From Blepharisma japonicum (lineage: Eukaryota > Ciliophora > Heterotrichea > Heterotrichida > Blepharismidae): 64,000 bases of DNA. Position 1 is the stretch's first letter. Every line of letters begins with the position of its first letter. Below are positions 9,867 to 19,581 of this stretch, one piece after another. The notes beneath the pieces were generated by a model. That model made no database searches. It was not told the DNA's origin and saw only the letters and a program-made list of their open reading frames with translations. Where the stretch lies: positions 496,001-560,000 of the forward strand of contig CATKHK010000004.1 in assembly GCA_949751835.1 (NCBI GenBank), in the 5' to 3' direction. The translations under genes and the position numbers were made by a program.

Positions 9867-10457
9867 ATGCTAATTTTCCTATCAATTCTAGCTCTAGCTT
9901 TTTCAGCAGATTCAAAATCAGGAAGAAGTTCAAAATTAGGGGCCTGCATTTCTTTAGTGCAAATAGCAATCGTAGACACTGAATTAGAACTTAAAAACAT
10001 TGTCAAAAATCTTCCACCCCAGAATCGAGAGAGAGCGCAAAACAAAATCGTCGCAGATATGATGGTAAATTGCATGAACAAAATTTCTAATCAAGCAGCA
10101 ATCGAGCTTCTATCAATGAAGGAAAATGCTATGTTTCTGCGAGAGCATAACTCTCTTGTTGAATGGGACAGATCACAATTTAATGATAACACTGTTATTA
10201 CTTTCACACAAGAACAAATAAGTTTATTTGACGAAATTCAAGCTTTCCAGGACAGTGCTCATCAATTTGTGGCAGAACCATATGAAGAATCGGAATGATC
10301 TGAAGATAATAAAGCATATGAAGGAGTTCCATTTCTTCAATTTGGACTATGGTATGCTGTTATAATTATAGGCATATTCGGATTGTTTTTCTATTTCGCA
10401 ATCACAAAGCTGAATGAAGCCCCCAGTGCCTCTAAGAAAAAGAAAAAAACTAAATAA
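9867..10457 (+). CDS. type I ER-type membrane protein, 196 aa
   Basis: A probable secretory-pathway membrane protein of unknown function. Residues 1-15 (MLIFLSILALAFSAD) are a signal peptide. A luminal, mostly helical domain follows (ACISLVQIAIVDTELELKNIV, two further Cys). A TGA codon read as Trp (YEESEWSEDNK) carries the frame on into a single membrane segment of about 20 residues (LWYAVIIIGIFGLFFYFAI) and a Lys-rich tail ending KKKKKTK. The last four residues KKTK fit the dilysine KKXX signal for retrieval to the ER. Without UGA=Trp the membrane segment would be lost, which supports the code reading. Stop TAA at 10455-10457. Confidence 0.78.
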
Positions 10458-10502
10458 AGCATTAATATTATAGATATAGTTTTATATGAATCTTAAGAGT
10501 GT

Positions 10503-11225
10503 TTAGCTTAATTTAATGCAACGACACATATATCCTATTCTTTCATAGTCAGTTTCGAAAGCTTTGAATCTCAAATAATCAAGAAACCAGCCTTTGAACT
10601 CTTGAGGATCTAGATTAGCATTTCTGCAAAGTTCCTTGAATTCTTCAATTGTGATGAATTTATCCCAATTATGTGTTCCAGGCTCTACAATCCCTAATAC
10701 ATTTTCAGCTGCATAAATCGCCAAGAGATATGATTCAATAGTTCTATTGACAGTCGTGAGGATCACAGATCCGCCAGGTATTGCCCTGTCTGCCACTTGT
10801 TTTAAAAACACATCAGGAGAATTTACATGCTCAAGAACTTCTGAAGCGATTACTAGGTCATAGGTGCCCTCGACCTCAACAACTTCACAATTTTTGTATT
10901 GAACTTTGTCTTTTAGATGTGTTGGCAAATGGTCCTGAGCAACATCAATAGCTTCTGGAGTTGGGTCAATTCCGACGACAGTTCCACCTAATCTTGCAAG
11001 TCTTTCTGTGACTAATCCACCACCACAGCCAACATCAAGGATTTTCATGTTTGCGAAAGGTTTTGGTCCTGAGAGCCCTAAGCTATTTTTGATAAAATTA
11101 ATTCTGACATCAGTGTATGGATGCAAAGCATCATTGGAACTCCACCACTTGTAGGAAGAAAATATAATTTTTTCCGAGGGGTCTACAGTTGACATTCTTC
11201 TTAAGATGCGAATGGTTGAGAGCAT
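10503..11225 (-). CDS. COQ3: ubiquinone biosynthesis O-methyltransferase, mitochondrial
   Basis: Carries out the two SAM-dependent O-methylations of the ubiquinone head group (UbiG/COQ3 family), in the mitochondrial COQ complex. It has 240 aa. The N-terminus MLSTIRILRRMS is basic and amphipathic, fitting a targeting peptide. SAM-binding motif I is ILDVGCGGGLVTERLARLG at about 62-80, followed by VVGIDPTPEAIDVA; VIASEVLEHV is also typical of UbiG/COQ3. The WWSSNDALHPYTDVRINFI stretch before motif I is the family's substrate-side segment (usually D.WWD..G...LH..N..R). No in-frame TGA is needed. It makes the ubiquinone that the RquA enzyme at 42659-43384 would use. Confidence 0.93.
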   Translation of the reverse strand: MLSTIRILRRMSTVDPSEKIIFSSYKWWSSNDALHPYTDVRINFIKNSLGLSGPKPFANMKILDVGCGGGLVTERLARLGGTVVGIDPTPEAIDVAQDHLPTHLKDKVQYKNCEVVEVEGTYDLVIASEVLEHVNSPDVFLKQVADRAIPGGSVILTTVNRTIESYLLAIYAAENVLGIVEPGTHNWDKFITIEEFKELCRNANLDPQEFKGWFLDYLRFKAFETDYERIGYMCRCIKLS

Positions 11226-11454
11226 ATCTGAAATGCAATGAAATAGATTATTTGAGATATCATGGAAGAATTGTAAAATTAATTAAGATAAATTAGAATT
11301 TAGCTTACAAATAAAAATAACAAGTATGTATAAATAAAAATTTAAATGTTTTAAATTTAATTAATAAGTATAATAATTTATTTAAAATATAGCTAATTCC
11401 AAAGATAATAAATCTAACTGATAAATTAAAATGAGCCATATATTATAAGATAAT

Positions 11455-12174
11455 ATGGGTTGCTGCTCAAGCTTAAATTATGTCCCGCTTCCTCAGTCTA
11501 CATTACCTCTGCCAACTCAAGAAACAATTGTGAGAAAGCACGAAAAAGAATTTATTTTTGCAAAAAAACCACTTTCAAAAGTAGTTGAAAGCTTTAAAAG
11601 GGAAGGCTCTCAAAAGCAAATTAGCATACCTCAACTAAATCGAGCATTACGTGAGCTTGGTTTAAAGCTTTCTGCAATGGTAGATCCAAATAATCCTGTA
11701 TTTCGATTTTTTGTTTCCTTTATGGGTGAACAATTACTGGATTTGACTAAGATAATTGTATCTGCTGTTCTTCTATCATCCAATGAACTAGACAAAAAAA
11801 TAAAAGTTTTATTTGATGAATATAAAGATAACGATACCCGCATTTTAAAACCAGCAGATTTGAAAAAAATGATTTCAGATTTATTCGATGTCAGCGTTAA
11901 CCATACACCATTTTTATCTTTAGGAGAAGACGAGCCTGAAAAGTTAAACTCAAGAGATATTTTTGACTATAAACAATTGCTGTCGCAAGTAGAAAAGTCA
12001 TTTGTTGAAGACACTTATAAGATTTTATTAGGGACTTATGAAGACTTAGGAATCAAAGAGTTTAAATCCTCATTCCGCAATAATAGTGAAGCATTAAGAA
12101 TTTTAAGTTCTGGAGGCATAAGGGAGTGTATTTTGGATAAGTATAAAGTTGGTATTAATTTCTTATCTACTTAA
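11455..12174 (+). CDS. N-acylated EF-hand-like protein, copy 1, 239 aa
   Basis: A probable membrane-tethered, calcium-sensor-like protein. MGCCSS gives Gly2 for myristoylation and Cys3/Cys4 for palmitoylation. The body contains EF-hand-like helix-loop-helix sequence, for example KVLFDEYKDNDTRILKPADLKKMI near residues 122-140. There, loop position 1 (Asp) and some later ligands fit, but the usual Gly is missing and the twelfth ligand is Asp/Leu-like, so calcium binding is uncertain. It shares its layout with the next gene only 14 bp downstream, including KKPLSKVVESFKREG against KKSISKAFKHISKEG and LLSSNELDKKIKVLF against LLSDSELKKKIKFLY. These are tandem paralogues. The exact family is not recognised. 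Confidence 0.75.
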   Translation: MGCCSSLNYVPLPQSTLPLPTQETIVRKHEKEFIFAKKPLSKVVESFKREGSQKQISIPQLNRALRELGLKLSAMVDPNNPVFRFFVSFMGEQLLDLTKIIVSAVLLSSNELDKKIKVLFDEYKDNDTRILKPADLKKMISDLFDVSVNHTPFLSLGEDEPEKLNSRDIFDYKQLLSQVEKSFVEDTYKILLGTYEDLGIKEFKSSFRNNSEALRILSSGGIRECILDKYKVGINFLST

Positions 12175-12188
12175 TCGCTTCTATAAAT

Positions 12189-13034
12189 ATGGGTATTTGC
12201 GCTTATGATATTCCAACATTCAATAAACTTTCAATCGAAAAAACCACCTCTCCTTCAGAGCCTCAAAATGCAAATTCCTCTCCAAAAGTTGAGCGTACAT
12301 CAAAATTCGATTTTTCAGATATACCGTTTTCCTTAAAAGAACTGTTTACAAGTAACCCAACAATTCCTCTGCCAAAGATAGAAAAAGAAATAAGAGAGCG
12401 TGAAAGGAGCTGCATTATTGCAAAAAAATCAATTTCGAAGGCTTTTAAGCACATCTCAAAAGAAGGGATAAACAAAAAATTGAGTTTGATGCAATTTAAA
12501 AGAGCTCTTTATGATCTTGGAATTAATCCTAAAATACTTGAAGATCCTGATGACCCGATGTGACTTTTTTTATTTTCTTTCCAAGAAAATTCGTTATTTG
12601 ACATGAGAAAAATTATTGCTTCATTTATTTTGTTATCTGATTCAGAGCTGAAGAAAAAGATTAAATTTCTATATTTATTATATGATGAAAATGAGAACAG
12701 AATTTTGGAGCAAAATGAGGTGAGGAGCATGCTATCTGATTTAGCTGAAGTTAGTATTGAGTGCTTACCTTTATTGGTATCAAATGTAGAAAGCAGCGAA
12801 GAGTTATCAAAATATATGGAATTTATGAGAATTGAGAAAGAAAGATTAATTGAAGAGGCGTCAAAAACACTTTTGGGAAATTTAACAGAAGTAGGAAATG
12901 TTGAGTTGCTGAGCATTCTTCAGAATAGCAATGATTGGTTCAAAATTTTCAGGTCTGAAGGCTTAAGAGAAACAATATTGGAAAAATACAAACTCCCAGA
13001 GAATCCCCAATATTTGGAGCAATTTCTAACTTAA
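12189..13034 (+). CDS. N-acylated EF-hand-like protein, copy 2, 281 aa
   Basis: Tandem paralogue of the preceding gene. The start MGICAYD has Gly2 and Cys4. An in-frame TGA at 12561-12563 is Trp (DDPMWLFLFSFQEN) and lines up with the first copy's DPNNPVFRFFVSFMGEQ, so the frame continues to TAA at 13032-13034. An EF-hand-like segment YLLYDENENRILEQNEVRSML occurs near residue 158. A low-complexity Ser/Pro-rich region of about 50 residues separates the acylation site from the conserved part. The 14-bp spacing from copy 1 is very short even for this window. Function is unknown, probably a peripheral membrane protein. Confidence 0.78.
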
Positions 13035-13158
13035 TCTGACTTCATGAAGTTATCTTAATGCTAAATCTTCTATGTTTAATCCTAACATAAAGAAATCAAA
13101 TAAATTTAAAACTGTTGAAATTGTGGAATTTTTAAAATATAAATTTAAAGTGACCAAA

Positions 13159-13500
13159 ATGGTGGATTTTCAAGAACCATTTTTTGGAGTCTGTAGAGAT
13201 CAATGACCTTGTGCTATTGCTTGCCTTATTCCAGGAGGATATTGCTGGCTTCAATCGCGAACCACAGCTATTGTAAATGGTGGATATATACTTGGACCAT
13301 ATTTAAAAGTTTGCTTAGGATTCTGCATTGGCGCTGCATTTAATAGACAAAAAATCAGGGATGCTTTCCTAATTGATGGGCATATCATAAAAGATTGTGT
13401 AGCTCATCTCCTATGTCCTATATGTGCAGTAACCCAAGAATACCGAGAAGTATGCAGAAGAATAGGGCCATCTAAAACCTTTGTTCTGATGACATCCTAG
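13159..13500 (+). CDS. PLAC8-family cysteine-rich protein, 113 aa
   Basis: A small Cys-rich PLAC8/onzin-family protein, a family linked to membrane association, organ or cell size and metal handling. Family features are visible: FFGVCRDQWPCAIACLIPGGYCW at the start (two Cys clusters; split here for length as FFGVCRD, QWPCAIA, CLIPG), CLGFCIGAAFNRQKIRDAF in the middle, and CVAHLLCPICAVTQEYREV near the end, with the CP.CA..QE.RE motif diagnostic of the family. The Trp after RDQ is TGA, so a standard-code reading would miss the start. The length is normal. TAG stop at 13498-13500. Confidence 0.9.
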
Positions 13501-13602
13501 TTTCAAATTTCTTTTGAAACTCTCATAAATAACCAACTGTATTTGAATATTTACATAAATAACGCATGATATATTAATTGTGTGAATTATGATTATAATT
13601 GA

Positions 13603-15006
13603 TTATAAATTAAAAACTCTAATTTCACCAAGTTTTGAAGATACAACCAATATGTTTTCTTCTTCATCAATATCAAGATCGGTTATTTCAGAATCGCTAG
13701 CTTTAAATGCACTTAAAATTCTCCCAGAAATGCTGTGCCATATTATGATATTTCCATTCTATTTATTTCTTACTGAAAATCCAACAATAATTTTTTCTAG
13801 ATCTACCAGATACCTTGATTTCACGACCTTCCCATTCTCTTCTGGTAGCTGAAATATGGCAGATTGTTTGGTATTTGGGCAGTTTGGATAAATAATTAGC
13901 TCGTTTCCATCACCTACAAAGATATTTCTGATTTAAAATTACCCCCATCTCACATCAATGCAAGTTATTGGTCCATCATTCTTGGTAGTAATAGATTCAA
14001 GGTATTTAGGAGATGAGCTTTGCAATGAATAAATCAAAATTCGGTTAATGCTGGTTCCCAAAAAGATTTTCTTTGATTTTTGATCAACTGCTAATGATAT
14101 AAGTCTCGCATCTCCAAGCCTCTGTCGTAAACTTCCTCCTCCTACAGGTTCAAGATGCCCATTTATGGCTGCTTAACAGTTACATTGTGAAATTTTCAAA
14201 AAATTATCAACACTGATTGATATAATTAAATTATCAATTGCCCTTATACATACCACTTTTGCTCCATGCAATTTAGATAGCTTAATTTCACCAAAATTCA
14301 ATTTTTCATTGTCAAAAGTGCCTTGGGAGTTTGGTGTTAATATACGATTGGTGCTACAAAGAGCAATACTTCCAGACTCAAACCCAAAAACTGCTTCTGA
14401 GCTTTGTTCATGCCAAAAGCAGCACGTCACGTTTTCTTTTGATTGCTGACCATTAATTATATATAAATCTGAGTCTCTTCCTATAAACATGATTTCTCCA
14501 AGTTCCTGAGGCTCAATTAAACTTCATAATTTTCCTAATTGCGGAAGATATGATGCATCTTCTAATGAAGCCAAAATTAATTTTTCTTTGGGGATGCAAG
14601 CAATTCCTGAGACAGAAAATTTATCAGAAGCTTGAAAACTGTGTATTAGACTTGGGGTTGACGAAACCACCCTTGCTTCTTGAGGAACTGAGAAGAATTC
14701 TTCTATCAAAGGATGAGACATGATGTCTGGCCTGTTTCCTATCTCTTCAAATAATTTATTTAGAAGCCTTTGAATGCTTTCTAAATGACTTAGCTCATAG
14801 GAATAGATTTCAGTCACTGGCAGCTCTGGAAGATAAACAAGATCAGAATTAAGTTTTTGATAGCAGATTATGAAATTTTCAAACACTATGTTGGCTCGCC
14901 ACTGGTAATCAATTCTAGATCCTTGAACAATAAAACATAAATGTAAGCCATCATCGCTCTGTTTTCTTCCTATAATTGATAGTCGAAAAGGTCGATAAAT
15001 ATCCAT
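13603..15006 (-). CDS. PX-like domain plus WD40 protein, 452 aa, three 15-nt introns
   Basis: Start MDIYRPFRLSIIG at 15006; stop TAA at 13608-13606 (leftmost CDS base given approximately as 13603-13606). The first 125 residues have a PX-like pattern (strand-rich start, LVYLPELP, ESIQRLLNKLFEEIGNRPDI, HPLIEEFF), which in PX proteins binds phosphoinositides. The rest looks like a WD40 propeller: SVSGIACIPKEKLILASLED, CCFWHEQSSEAVFGFESGSIALC, ITCIDVRWGNIFVGDGNELIIY, GNIIIWHSISGRILSAF and EITDLDIDEE. The frame needs one TGA=Trp (LGKLWSLIEP) and three introns (14183-14169, 13942-13928, 13773-13759). It is probably an endosomal membrane adaptor; the PX call is by pattern only. Confidence 0.72.
13759..13773 (-). 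other. 15-nt intron
   Basis: GTAAGAAATAAATAG on the minus strand, A at position 10. It holds an in-frame TAG if kept. Removing it gives VGFS-NGNIIIWHS in a WD40 strand. Confidence 0.85.
13928..13942 (-). other. 15-nt intron
   Basis: GTAATTTTAAATCAG on the minus strand, A at position 10. Removing it gives DVRWG-NIFVGDGNE. Confidence 0.85.
14169..14183 (-). other. 15-nt intron
   Basis: GTAACTGTTAAGCAG on the minus strand, A at position 10. Removing it links FLKISQ to SINGHLEPVGGG and bypasses an in-frame TAA. Confidence 0.8.
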
Positions 15007-15133
15007 TTTATTGCTTAAGACGATTATTTATGATTAATAGTGTGATCAAATATTAATTATTTCTATTAATAGAGCTGCGCTGTATAAGAGATACTTTCAA
15101 GAGTGCTCTATTTCTACAAATAAGTTATTTTAA

Positions 15134-16123
15134 TTAAGTTTGTATTTTAAATTCTATTACATGAGCATCTCCTCCTCTCTGCGCTTTTACTTGTATAGTT
15201 GATCCAGGCTGAAATCCAATTACCCTATATAAATCTTCTGCATTCTGAAGAGCAGTATTTTCTGCAAAAATCAGAATATCTCCTGGCTGGATTCCAGCTT
15301 TTTGTGCAGGTGTATCATTTTGAACGTGGGTCACAACCAGCCCCATTGAAGTTGGTACAAATGAAAGACCAATAAATGGCCGCTCAACTTTTCCTTTCGT
15401 TTCAAGCTGGTCTATAATTGTTTTAACAAAATTAATAGGTATAGAAGCTCCTTCTACTTCAGGGCCAGTCTTATGAGTCTCAACAAACACTTTTGTAGTT
15501 AATCCAACAACTTGTCCCTCTAAATTAACTAATGGTCCTCCTGAATATCCAGACCTCATAAATCCCGTTGTCTTTATAAAATTCAATCCAGAATCAGCAG
15601 GTGAGATATCTGATGGTAAATAAGCCTCAAGCCAAAGTGGAGTTTCTACTTTTACTCTGTTAACCCATCCAATATCGAAATCATTGTGATCACTTCTATA
15701 TGTAGCTCCCATATGGATGATTCCTTGTCCTCTTCTCAATTTATTAGAATCTCCGAATGATACATATGGGACTTCACCATCAACTTGAACTTTAACAATA
15801 GCGATGTCTGTTTGCTTGTGGTAATGAATCAAAGATGTCTCTTTTTCCTCATCATTGTCTAGCCTTGCAATCATGTTATATTGAGGTCCTAGAACATGAT
15901 ATGAAGTGATAGCTGTGCCATCTGGTTTTATAAAAAATCCGGAGCCAATACCCATTAGCACATTGGTTTTAGGACTAAGAATCATGATTCGAAATACTGA
16001 GGGTAATAACTTTTCACAGATATCTGCAGTGGTGAGACTATGCTGATGTGTTGCGAATCCAGATTTTGGGAAAGTTGGTAAATTCGATGATTTTATCTTG
16101 TTTAAGATCTTTCGGAATGCCAT
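15134..16123 (-). CDS. HtrA-family serine protease with PDZ domain, probably mitochondrial, 329 aa
   Basis: A trypsin-fold quality-control protease of the HtrA/DegP (Omi-like) family. The catalytic triad is visible: His76 in TSYHVLG, Asp106 in KQTDIAIVKV, and Ser194 in SGYSGGPLVN. GSGFFIKPDGTAIT is the usual strand before the His. One C-terminal PDZ domain (about 245-325; GLVVTHVQNDTPAQKAGIQPGD) would sense unfolded C-termini. The basic, acid-free N-terminus MAFRKILNKIKSSNLPTFPK fits a mitochondrial targeting peptide. No signal anchor is evident. Length is typical. Stop TAA. It lies 127 bp upstream of the PX-WD40 gene on the same strand. Confidence 0.93.
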   Translation of the reverse strand: MAFRKILNKIKSSNLPTFPKSGFATHQHSLTTADICEKLLPSVFRIMILSPKTNVLMGIGSGFFIKPDGTAITSYHVLGPQYNMIARLDNDEEKETSLIHYHKQTDIAIVKVQVDGEVPYVSFGDSNKLRRGQGIIHMGATYRSDHNDFDIGWVNRVKVETPLWLEAYLPSDISPADSGLNFIKTTGFMRSGYSGGPLVNLEGQVVGLTTKVFVETHKTGPEVEGASIPINFVKTIIDQLETKGKVERPFIGLSFVPTSMGLVVTHVQNDTPAQKAGIQPGDILIFAENTALQNAEDLYRVIGFQPGSTIQVKAQRGGDAHVIEFKIQT

Positions 16124-16707
16124 TTTAAAAAATTATTGGCTAAAAATATCTTATTTGCATTGAAGTGAAGCTTAAAGAAAAAAATGTCAGAATGATTTTA
16201 TGATAATCAATTCATTTATTTGTTAAAATAATATTGAGTCCATATAAAGAGTTTGAACTAGACTATTCAGAGTTAATGCTTATTATTTTAAAAATTGGTT
16301 TAAATGAAATAGACTACATAAGTAAGTCAAAAGGTTTTTATTAGATAATTTAGAGCTTTAGAGTTATACTTAAACAATTAAAGTCTTATATTTCAGGTTT
16401 CATATTTCTTTGTTAATTTCTAATTCTAATATTCTTTATATTCAAGCATTTTGAAACTATTACTCACTATCCAATTATTAGCTTTACTTTTAGGTTAGAG
16501 TCATTATTGATTTATCATTTGAACACTTAAAAATTTAACAGATTATAATAAAATTTTGCAGATAAAATGAGCGTAGATATTTATAGATGGCAATCTTAAA
16601 ATATTTATTGTATTTTTTCTTATTCAAAAAATCTATTTTCATTTCATAAAAATCAAAATAACTTCAAGTTCTATCCAAGATGAACTAATGCATATAATTT
16701 TTATAAT
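16124..16707. other. AT-rich intergenic region between divergent genes
   Basis: About 580 bp between the HtrA gene (minus) and the WDR44-like gene (plus). Very AT-rich, with no open frame or repeat I can support. It should hold both promoters. Confidence 0.45.
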
Positions 16708-18114
16708 ATGGAAACTCCAGGAGCAAGTGATGAAGAATTTTTTGATGCCGTAGAAACCAAAGATGAGCTTGCTTTCCCTCCCCTTATCAAGAGAACATCA
16801 TCTTTTGATTCTCTCAAAGAGCCATCATCAAAAATAGACGCTGATATCACTCCTTTTTATTCTCAAACCGGAGAAAAATGTAGTGAAAATAAACCAATTC
16901 CTAACTCAAGCTCTCAATATTCGACAGATCATTCATCTCATAAAGAAGTCGACCAAGCAATGCTTTTTACATGATCTTCGAAAAGCCTTATCAGAAAAAA
17001 TCGAAAAGATTCCTACGAATTCGGAGGACTAGAAATCGTGCAGGAAATCTGTATAAATCAAGATCCAGCACTTAGAACGTGGGTACTCAAATTTAGTCCT
17101 GATGGGAAATATCTTGCAGTAGCAGGCGATGATCCGCTTATAAAGCTTTATGAAGTTGCATTCCACTTTACAAGCGATTCTTTAAGTCTATTTAATGAGG
17201 TCCCATATAATGTTTTGGAAGGCCACACACAGCCTGTAATAGACCTGTCATGATCAAGGAGTTCAACATTTTTGATATCAGCTGGGGCTGATTGTATGGT
17301 TTATCTGTGGAGAATTGATAATAAAACTCCAGCTCTGGAATTTAAGCATCCTCAAATTGTAAGTAGTGTATCCTTTCATCCAGAGAATGCGAATTATTTC
17401 CTAACTGGATGTTTCGATCGGATAGTTAGAATTTGAAATATTCCGAGCTATTCGGTAGAGTGCTGCTATCAAGCTCCAGATTTTATTACAGCAGCAACTT
17501 TTAGCCCTCAAGGGCATTTTCTACTTCTTGGGCTTTCACATGGGCAATGCATGATATATGAAACAAATTTCCAAGAAATGAAATTAAGTTTTCTTACACA
17601 AATTCAATGTAAAAATAGAAAAGGAAGAAAAAAGGCTGGGAGAAAAATTACGGGTTTTGACTTTTTAGATGATCAGCAATTCATTGTGTCTACAAATGAC
17701 TCAAGAGTGAGGCTTTACAGTTTGGAAGATTTTAATGTCAAGCAAAAATATAAAGGCTGCAAAAATGAGAAATTTCCAATTAAAGCAAGTTTTTCGCATA
17801 ATAATATGCATTTGATATCTGGATCAGAAAATGGGAAAGTATGCATTTGGAACACATTTTCAAGCTGAGTCCCATGTTTGAATCCTATTGTAGGAAGGAG
17901 AAAAACTGTTAAAAATAGTAGCTATGAGTATTTTAAGATTGGAGATTTTAAAAATGCAGTTCATGGAATTTTTGCATCTGAAATGGTTGTTAAAAGAGCA
18001 CAACAATTGATAGCAAATATAGATAACGATTTAATTATAGGCCACATTGTGATTGTCGCAAATGAAGGAAAGCTTAAAGTACTTTTTAACCAATTTCGAA
18101 ATGTGAAATACTAA
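16708..18114 (+). CDS. WDR44-like WD40 protein, 468 aa
   Basis: A WD40 propeller protein of the WDR44 (Rab11-binding) family, expected to act in endosome recycling. After an acidic, Ser-rich N-terminus (about 1-105), WD40 repeats start at WVLKFSPDGKYLAVAGDDPLIKLYEV. The family-specific part is clear: GRKITGFDFLDDQQFIVSTNDSRVRLY, KQKYKGCKNEKFPIKASFSH and LISGSENGKVCIWNT match WDR44's equivalents closely. Four or more in-frame TGAs are Trp at WD positions (LFTWSS, DLSWSRSS, RIWNIPS, FSSWVPCLN), strong evidence for the code. Residues after about 400 (SSYEYFKIGDF) form a tail. Stop TAA at 18112-18114. Confidence 0.88.
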
Positions 18115-18257
18115 TTATAAATTTATATATTTTAATTATAAAAATTATATTTAAACTCTTGCAAATTCCAACATTGAAACATATTTATTTATACAAAATT
18201 TTTTTTATTTTTTTAGCACTTATGACATAAACACAAATCTTAACAAATTTGTATGAT

Positions 18258-19496
18258 CTAAAAATTTCTGAAAGAATTAAAATACAATTCATTGTTCAAT
18301 GATAGCTGCTTCTGGGTACTCAACTGAGTCGGTGTTACGCTTCGATTCTTATAAATATGTAAAACAGTCCTTGTAGGCGTTATCGAATATGGACGATTAG
18401 CTGGTTTTAAAGCAGGAAGAGTTGGAGATTGCGAGGATTGTTTGGTTACATTTAAAGTTCCTTTAAGAAAATATGTAGCATCATCAAACGGCTCCACACT
18501 TTCTCTTGTTCATAAATTGCGACTTTGCTCCTGGTTTTGGTAATTGCTGAATTCTTCTAAGGGAAACAGATCTCCTATCTCTGTGCCAATAGCAATATCT
18601 GAATGCTTTTTATATTGTTTTAATGTTGAGTCCGTAAAATCATGCCTGCTAAATTGAAAGTCCAGACCGGATTTTTTAATTGAGTACCGCTTTACATTCA
18701 AAGCAGTCGGATTCGGTTTTAATTTTTCTTTGAATTTTTGAGATTTTCTCCCTTTTTTCTTAAGATTCTTTTTCAAGCTATTTAAAAAGCTGAGTTTTTG
18801 TGTTTGTAATGGCAAATCAGGAATTCCAAAATTTTCAGTGGCTTTTAAATGTTTTTTCTCAAACGCTTCTAGTCTTTCTCTTATTGAAGTTTTTGAATTG
18901 CTCGGCTCTTCGACAAATAAGATCTCGAAATCAGCTGAATTAATTATTGATACATTTCCAGGGCAAACATCGGCGATATACACTTTAACTTCTTTATTCC
19001 TCAAAAATAACTAAATATCTTTTACTTTTATTCATTCTTCTTTTCTTGCTACTGTATAATTCAATAGCGCGTGCTTTATTTCGTCTTCATCAACTTTTTC
19101 TGGAGCATATATAGAGATAATCGACAAGCTTGGATAAATATAAAAATGCTGAGAATTCAAAGGAAGAATTTCTAGTAAAATCCCACATTTTGTATTGTGT
19201 TTAGATCTGAAACCTAGCCTATTCATTATTCATAAAGGACAATATATATAATCTTCTTGGCAAGTATCTTCTAGACATCCACACTGTACAGGGATGAATT
19301 TATATCTGAGCGATGTCAGCAAAATTACTGGAGGAAACGGGCATTTGACCCTTCTGATTCCTTGGAATACAGACTTTGGGATAATAACTTTATCTGCATA
19401 TTCGAAAATTTGTGTATATGATGGATGTGAAGATATCGGTAAAATATTTGAGATTTGCTTCGAGAACGGTGATTTATTTCTTGATGAAATTGACAT
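18258..19496 (-). CDS. UFD1-like protein, divergent, 407 aa, one 15-nt intron
   Basis: The N-terminal 160 residues follow the UFD1 double-psi-barrel plus alpha/beta layout. YADKVIIPKSVFQGIRRVKCPFPPVILL corresponds to UFD1's GGKIIMPPSALDQL...YPMLFKL. CGCLEDTCQEDYIYCPLWIMNRL corresponds to CGVLEF...ICYLPHWMMQNL. IKHALLNYTVARKEEW and VYIADVCPGNVSIINSADFEILF match the later part. UFD1 works with NPL4 and CDC48 to extract ubiquitinated proteins. The C-terminal half is basic and low-complexity and does not look like UFD1's. In-frame TGAs give CPLW and EEW; the intron is at 19025-19011. It may be a specialised paralogue rather than the core UFD1. Stop TAG. Confidence 0.72.
19011..19025 (-). other. 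15-nt intron
   Basis: GTAAAAGATATTTAG on the minus strand, A at position 10. It contains an in-frame TAG. Removing it gives EEWIK-LFLRNKEVKVY across a conserved UFD1 strand. Confidence 0.85.
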
Positions 19497-19581
19497 ATTG
19501 TTCGCAATTCTAAATTACATTTATTATTTGAAAAATTATTGACATAGTTATTTAGAAAAAATATTATTTATCTCTATATAA

